A DNA stretch of 6,831 bases from Clostridium sp. CAG:440 (GTDB lineage Bacteria > Bacillota > Clostridia > TANB77 > CAG-508), in the NCBI GenBank assembly GCA_000437215.1, contig FR898620.1, forward strand, positions 1 to 6,831. The letters run 5' to 3'. Below the pieces are notes generated by a model. The model worked only from the letters and a program-made list of their open reading frames with translations, was not told the DNA's origin and ran no database searches. Shown here in pieces: positions 1 through 3,990 of the stretch. Positions within the stretch are counted from its first letter, which is position 1. Every line of letters starts with the position of its first letter. A program made the position numbers and the translations under genes.

Positions 1-2911
1 GTGTCTTTTCTCCATCTATGTTTTGAACTGTTTGGAACATTTTTGTAGGCTCATCTTTGCTTACATAATCATTAGTTCCAAGTTGTCCATAACCATTGTA
101 GCCCCATCCATATACACTTCCATTTGATTTTAAAGCAATAAAATTATTATAACCAGCTACCACCTTTGGATATGTTGTTCCTTGACTTCCATTTACATTA
201 ACTTTTACAGCTGAATATATACTATTATCTGAATTATATAATTTTATAAATGTTGTTCCATTAGATACCGCTGTAATAATTCCTGTATCACTATCAACTT
301 TTGCAACACTTTCATCCATTGATTTAAATGTACATGTTGAATTTTTTATGTTATCTGTTAATAAGTTTAATTTCATTGATACATCATATTTTATTTTGCT
401 TGTATCTCCGGCATTTTTTAAATTAATAATATTATTTTGGTCTACATTTACTTTTAATCCTGTTAATTCCCATTCCTTTGTACGATTTTCTACTGTTCCA
501 TTACCAATTTCTCCATTTCCATTGTAGCCAACAGTATAAATATAGCCTTTATCATCAACTATAATTCCAGTTTGCTTTCCTGTTGATCTTGTCAATGCCA
601 TTGCAATAATTTTCTTATTTTCTTGTGTTTTATATAAGTATTTTCTAGTGCTTGTTGATTGAGTAAAATTTTGTGCACATGATGCATAACCTGTAACATA
701 TAAACCATTTTCATTTTTGGTTGCAAATGTAGCATATCCTGCTGAATATATATGATTTACATTTTTTAGTTGCGCTGAAGAACTGTCTAACATTGGAACA
801 ATAACACTTTTATTTTGAGTATCTTTAGTTGCCAATTGTCCATAATTATTTTGTCCAACAGCATATACATCTCCACTATCTGTAATTAATGATGTGCTAT
901 ATATATTACAGCTTATTTCTTTTACCCCTGTAAGAATTCCTGAACCAGTTTTACTAACCATTTGAGTTGGCACATAAATATCTGTTGTATTTCCTAATCC
1001 TAATTGTCCTTCTCCATTTCTTCCAACTGCCCAAACACTTCCATCTGCTGCAATCATTGCAATATGGCTTTCACCAGAAGCAAGTTGCATAATATTAGGT
1101 ATTTTACTCATTTTACAAGGCACATAATTTGCCAAAGATGATGTTGCATTATTTCCATATTCTCCATAACTGTTAAGTCCCCATGACCAAACTGTTCCAT
1201 CCTTTTTTAATGCATGCATAGTAGAGCTTCCTGCAGAAATAGCAATAACATCAGATATATTGGCTTTTTTAAATGTATTTGAACTTGTTGTTGTTCCATC
1301 TGCTAATTGTCCATAACCATTATTACCAGACATCCAAACTGTTCCATCATTTTTTAAAATTGCAGTAAACTGATATCCTGCTGCTACATCTATAGCATTT
1401 TCAACATTTGTCTTTGTTGGTTCAAGCCTACTAGAAGTATCTCCTGTTCCTAGCTGACCGTTTCCGTTATATCCCCATACATATGTTGTACCATCTGACT
1501 TAAGTGCAACAAAATGATTTTCTCCTGCTGCAACTTTAGGGTATGTTACACCATCATTCTCATTAACATTTACTTTTACTGTTCCATATATTTTATTTGT
1601 TTTATCTGAAATTCTTATATATGTTGTTCCAACTCCTACACCAATAACTTTATTATTGCTAACAGTTGCAACATCTGTGTCTAGTGATTCATAAGTCAAA
1701 TCTATTGTAAAATCTTTGTTTATTAAACTTAAACCATAAGCAAAATATGGTTCAATATATTTTGTCTCATTTGCTTTTAAATTTATTATTGCATTATCAT
1801 CAAGAATTTTATAATCACTTATGCTATAAGGCTTATACATATATGATGTATCTGTTGTTCCATTTCCTAATTCTCCATTTCCACTATAACCAACTGTAAA
1901 TATTCTACCAATTTCATCAACATATGCTGTTGTTTGTAAAGTTGCATGTTTTGTAATTGCTATATTTTTAACTTCACAATCAATGTTGACCTTTGTCAAT
2001 CTTTTTACTGTTGAGCTATTTCCTTGAATTAAGTGTCCATATTTATTATTTCCTACAGCCATAACAGTTCCGTCTTCTGTTATAACTACACTATTACTTC
2101 CTTGTGCATAAATTTCTTTAACATTTTTTATTTGACTTCCAGATTTATCTGTCATTGGTATTAAATAACTTTTAGAAGTTGAAGTACCATCTGCTAATTG
2201 ATAATAGCCATTATACCCTGTTGCATAAACATATCCGTCATTTGTTAAAACCATTGTATGATTTATACCAGCTGAAACGCTTTTTGCATTAGACATTTCA
2301 CCTGTTCCATTTAAATTTTTCATTTTGCTCCATGTATTAATATCACTTGTTGTATTAATTCCTAATTGACCATCTGAATTTTTTCCTGAAACAAAAACTT
2401 GTCCATTTTCTGTAAGTGCTAGCGTGTGATTTTCTCCTATTGCTATTTGCTTAATGTTTTGCAATGTTGTCTTTGTAGGTAATGTTCTTGATTTTTTATC
2501 TCCAAATCCCATTTGACCATATCCATTATAACCCCATGTATATACTTCATTGTCATTTGTAATAGCATACATTGTATGTGTTCCAGAAAAAATTGATTTT
2601 ATATTATTTAAAAATCCTGTTCCATCTTCATTTTTTACTTGTACAAAGTTTAGTTTATTTTCAGTATCTCCAACACCTAATTCACCATCTGCATTATATC
2701 CTGTCATCCATACAGTTCCATCTTTTTTCAAAGCTGCTGTATAATAATATCCTGCAACCACATCAATTACATTGTCAATATTTGAATATACCGGTGTTGA
2801 ATAGTTTGTAGTGTTTCCTGTTCCTAAATTTCCATACCCATTATATCCCCATGAATACACTTTTCCATCAGCAGTCAAGGCTGCAAAATGATTTGCTCCT
2901 CCTACTATTTT
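1..2911 (-). repeat. Tandem propeller-plus-Ig super-repeat inside the RCC1 gene
   Basis: Equivalent first-blade positions fall at residues 70, 528 and 985, a period of 458 then 457 residues (about 1.37 kb). Each complete unit is one seven-blade RCC1 propeller (1856-2911 and 494-1537) followed by one BIG2-like domain (1565-1807 and 191-463). Blade 7 of both propellers ends in nearly the same words (GYSGNGELGNGT and GYNGNGEIGNGT), and both Ig domains lead into (V/T)TYPKV(A/V)AG. This points to duplication of the whole unit rather than of single blades. The third unit starts at 166 and leaves the window. Confidence 0.85.
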
Positions 2912-3118
2912 TGCATTTGTAATTTGATTTTTTAATATTTCATTGCTTTTGCTGCTAACATCTATGCTAGAAATTGGATTTAGAGCATTTTTTAAATTTT
3001 TTATAAAATTAATACCTTGCTCACTTCCAAGCCCAAAAAGCAATGTTGAAATCAATAACATCGCAATTGCTGAAATAATTAAATTTTTCTCTGTTCTTTT
3101 TCCTTTGCTTATTTTCAT
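1..3118 (-). CDS. Large RCC1-repeat / BIG2 Ig-like surface protein (3' end outside window)
   Basis: The frame is open from ATG at 3118 to the window edge, giving 1039 residues and no stop. An AAGGAG site at 3127-3132, 8 nt upstream, fixes the start. Residues 1-12 are basic and 13-32 are hydrophobic (LIISAIAMLLISTLLFG), so this is a signal peptide or uncleaved anchor with no clear cleavage site. Residues 70-421 hold seven RCC1-type blades of the form 'aG..ht.AL..dG.VY.WGyN.yGQLG.G'. Residues 438-519 form a BIG2-like Ig domain (VATVSNNKVIGVGVGTTYI). Residues 528-875 are a second set of seven blades, 886-976 a second BIG2-like domain (VAKVDSDTGIITAVSNGTTFI), and 985 onward the first blade of a third propeller. 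RCC1 propellers are protein-interaction folds. In bacteria they occur in exported repeat proteins, mostly of unknown function. The ligand and length here are unknown; surface location is inferred from the N-terminus. Confidence 0.93.
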   Translation of the reverse strand, partial: MKISKGKRTEKNLIISAIAMLLISTLLFGLGSEQGINFIKNLKNALNPISSIDVSSKSNEILKNQITNAKIVGGANHFAALTADGKVYSWGYNGYGNLGTGNTTNYSTPVYSNIDNVIDVVAGYYYTAALKKDGTVWMTGYNADGELGVGDTENKLNFVQVKNEDGTGFLNNIKSIFSGTHTMYAITNDNEVYTWGYNGYGQMGFGDKKSRTLPTKTTLQNIKQIAIGENHTLALTENGQVFVSGKNSDGQLGINTTSDINTWSKMKNLNGTGEMSNAKSVSAGINHTMVLTNDGYVYATGYNGYYQLADGTSTSKSYLIPMTDKSGSQIKNVKEIYAQGSNSVVITEDGTVMAVGNNKYGHLIQGNSSTVKRLTKVNIDCEVKNIAITKHATLQTTAYVDEIGRIFTVGYSGNGELGNGTTDTSYMYKPYSISDYKILDDNAIINLKANETKYIEPYFAYGLSLINKDFTIDLTYESLDTDVATVSNNKVIGVGVGTTYIRISDKTNKIYGTVKVNVNENDGVTYPKVAAGENHFVALKSDGTTYVWGYNGNGQLGTGDTSSRLEPTKTNVENAIDVAAGYQFTAILKNDGTVWMSGNNGYGQLADGTTTSSNTFKKANISDVIAISAGSSTMHALKKDGTVWSWGLNSYGEYGNNATSSLANYVPCKMSKIPNIMQLASGESHIAMIAADGSVWAVGRNGEGQLGLGNTTDIYVPTQMVSKTGSGILTGVKEISCNIYSTSLITDSGDVYAVGQNNYGQLATKDTQNKSVIVPMLDSSSAQLKNVNHIYSAGYATFATKNENGLYVTGYASCAQNFTQSTSTRKYLYKTQENKKIIAMALTRSTGKQTGIIVDDKGYIYTVGYNGNGEIGNGTVENRTKEWELTGLKVNVDQNNIINLKNAGDTSKIKYDVSMKLNLLTDNIKNSTCTFKSMDESVAKVDSDTGIITAVSNGTTFIKLYNSDNSIYSAVKVNVNGSQGTTYPKVVAGYNNFIALKSNGSVYGWGYNGYGQLGTNDYVSKDEPTKMFQTVQNIDGEKT

Positions 3119-3126
3119 TGTTCATT

Positions 3127-3132
3127 CTCCTT
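3127..3132 (-). promoter_or_regulatory. Ribosome binding site of the RCC1 gene
   Basis: AAGGAG lies 8 nt before the ATG at 3118. A second ATG at 3125 is out of frame and only 1 nt from this site, so it cannot be the intended start. The site decides the start codon. Confidence 0.85.
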
Positions 3133-3155
3133 ATACAAGTAATATATATATATTT

Positions 3156-3185
3156 ATTATACTTATTTTTTTATTTTAATTTCAA
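3156..3185 (-). promoter_or_regulatory. Vegetative sigma-type promoter of the RCC1 gene
   Basis: On the minus strand, TTGAAA (3180-3185) is followed after 18 bp by a perfect TATAAT (3156-3161). This predicts a start near 3149 and a leader of about 30 nt before the ATG at 3118. The surrounding DNA is very AT-rich, so chance -10 matches are common. The paired near-consensus boxes at the right distance make this the best candidate and suggest strong or constitutive transcription. Confidence 0.7.
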
Positions 3186-3265
3186 CTAATGTATTTTTAT
3201 ATAATATTATATATATACTATATATACTTACGGATAAAATAGTTTTAAAGTTCGTACTACATTTT

Positions 3266-3295
3266 TTGACATTTTATTTAACTTTATGTTACAAA
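3266..3295 (+). promoter_or_regulatory. Alternative upstream promoter for the small gene
   Basis: A perfect TTGACA at 3266-3271 is followed after 18 bp by TACAAA (3290-3295), with TG at 3287-3288 as an extended -10. It would give a leader of about 150 nt before the ATG at 3453. The -10 is weaker than that of the downstream candidate. The 11-bp inverted repeat at 3276-3315 overlaps it and could act as an operator. Confidence 0.35.
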
Positions 3296-3315
3296 TAAGC
3301 AATTTAAAGTTAAAT
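3276..3315. repeat. 11-bp perfect inverted repeat in the divergent intergenic region
   Basis: ATTTAACTTTA at 3276-3286 is matched by TAAAGTTAAAT at 3305-3315, with an 18-nt gap. No T-tract follows on either strand, so it is not a terminator. It covers the -10 of the alternative promoter and the likely start site, which would suit an operator or a leader hairpin. All-AT arms in such AT-rich DNA make chance a real possibility, although each arm contains one G/C pair. Confidence 0.4.
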
Positions 3316-3358
3316 TTACTAGGGAATTAGCTAATATTTGCCATTTATAATTTTTATA

Positions 3359-3387
3359 TTTACTTTTTATGTAAATTATGATAAAAT
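3359..3387 (+). promoter_or_regulatory. Extended -10 promoter of the small gene
   Basis: TTTACT (3359-3364), a 17-bp spacer and TAAAAT (3382-3387) are preceded by TGA (3379-3381), forming a TGn extended -10. Transcription would start near 3394, leaving a leader of about 60 nt before the RBS and ATG at 3453. Spacing and box quality are both good for a low-GC Gram-positive organism. Confidence 0.6.
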
Positions 3388-3452
3388 ATAAAAGTATTAA
3401 TTTTATTTAAAGACTCTTTAAATTATTTTGATAAAGAAAGGAAGTTTTAAAA

Positions 3453-3686
3453 ATGAAGTTTTCCATTGAACCTCTTGACTTGCATCATTATGAGGTATTT
3501 ATGCTTCATCCAATACAAGGAAAAATATTTGGAAAAACTCAAGAAAAAACATATATGGGATCTGCTACAATTAGTCTAGATGGTACTAATGTTAATATAT
3601 ATTGCGAAAATAAACGAATGAAAAAATACTCTGAAATCTTAGGGAAACAAGCATATTCATATTATTCAAACAAAATTGGAATATAA
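3453..3686 (+). CDS. Small protein of unknown function, 77 residues
   Basis: The frame has a good RBS (AAAGGAAG at 3437-3444, 8 nt before ATG), a promoter candidate at 3359-3387, TAA at 3684-3686 and a terminator 25 nt after the stop. Together these support a real single-gene transcript. The product starts MKFSIEPLDLHHYEVFMLHP and has no signal peptide or membrane segment, so it is probably cytosolic. The C-terminal half is basic and Tyr/Lys-rich (ENKRMKKYSEILGKQAYSYY). The middle (GSATISLDGTNVNIYCENK) looks like beta strands, with one Cys. I recognise no family. It is divergent from the RCC1 gene and convergent with the Big_3 gene, so a shared operon with either is excluded. It could be a small regulator or an orphan protein; no function is assigned. 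Confidence 0.65.
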   Translation: MKFSIEPLDLHHYEVFMLHPIQGKIFGKTQEKTYMGSATISLDGTNVNIYCENKRMKKYSEILGKQAYSYYSNKIGI

Positions 3687-3711
3687 ATTTAATTAAATAA
3701 ACACGACAAAT

Positions 3712-3763
3712 AAACTTGTAAAATGCCTTTTTTTAAAATCTGCATTTTCAAGTTTTATTTTTT
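3712..3763 (+). terminator. Rho-independent terminator of the small gene
   Basis: AAACTTG-T-AAAATGC (3712-3726) pairs with GCATTTTCAAGTTT (3742-3755) as 14 bp with one bulged T and a 15-nt loop. The right arm runs into TTTTATTTTTT (3753-3763). The tract is on the plus-strand side, so it best serves the gene ending at 3686. On the minus strand the T run after the stem is poor. Confidence 0.75.
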
Positions 3764-3793
3764 AAATTAAACATTTTTTTGTACAATTAACAA

Positions 3794-3820
3794 ACCTTAT
3801 GAAAGGTCTTTTTATTTTTT
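3794..3820 (+). terminator. Possible second, weak terminator
   Basis: ACCTT-ATGA-AAGGT (3794-3807) is a 5-bp stem with a 4-nt loop, followed by CTTTTTATTTTTT (3808-3820). The stem is short, so on its own it would be weak. It may back up the terminator about 40 nt upstream. Confidence 0.35.
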
Positions 3821-3829
3821 ATATTATAC

Positions 3830-3953
3830 AGTTATCATTAAGTGTTAAATTGGGTAACACCTAATGATAACTTAAATTATCTTATCCCAATTATAAGATA
3901 ATCTTACTGATTTCCGATATATTAGATTGGGGCTAATATACCAAAATATCAGT
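3830..3953. other. Three-hairpin block with mutually complementary 7-nt loops
   Basis: Hairpin 1 has arms 3830-3847 and 3855-3872 (17 of 18 paired) and loop AATTGGG. Hairpin 2 has arms 3876-3885 and 3893-3902 (10 of 10) and loop CCCAATT. Hairpin 3 spans 3906-3953: a 6-bp base (ACTGAT/ATCAGT), an internal loop, an 8-bp top stem (3918-3925 with 3933-3940) and loop ATTGGGG. Hairpins are 3 nt apart. Loop 2 is the exact reverse complement of loop 1 and pairs over 6 nt with loop 3, so kissing interactions are possible within or between molecules. A fourth copy, ATCCCAATT, follows at 3967-3975, identical over 9 nt to 3884-3892. There is no coding frame and no strong T-tract after any stem. It could be a structured RNA, a convergent 3' end element, or a DNA element acting as folded single strands. 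I do not recognise it. Confidence 0.7.
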
Positions 3954-3990
3954 TAAATAAACTCTCATCCCAATTTTTGAAAATTTATTT

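Noticed and set aside
2550..2811. Two overlapping plus-strand open frames inside the RCC1 gene
   Set aside because: They lie antisense to clear RCC1 blades and have no RBS. Their Phe/Leu/His-rich composition is that of an antisense shadow.
3123..3125. ATG at 3125 on the minus strand as an alternative start
   Set aside because: It is out of frame with the RCC1 protein, only 1 nt after AAGGAG, and leads to a 34-codon frame.
2943..3179. Plus-strand open frame that looks like a membrane protein
   Set aside because: It is antisense to the N-terminus, RBS and promoter of the RCC1 gene. The hydrophobicity comes from reading AT-rich DNA backwards.
3198..3228. 16-bp palindrome TATATAATATTATATA (3198-3213) and the adjacent TATATA runs as an operator
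   Set aside because: The sequence is pure alternating A/T in a very AT-rich region, so chance self-complementarity is expected.
3830..3872. Hairpin 1 as an ordinary terminator
   Set aside because: The stem is strong, but no T-tract follows on the plus strand (TAAATTATC), and the minus strand continues TGTATAATATAAAAAA.
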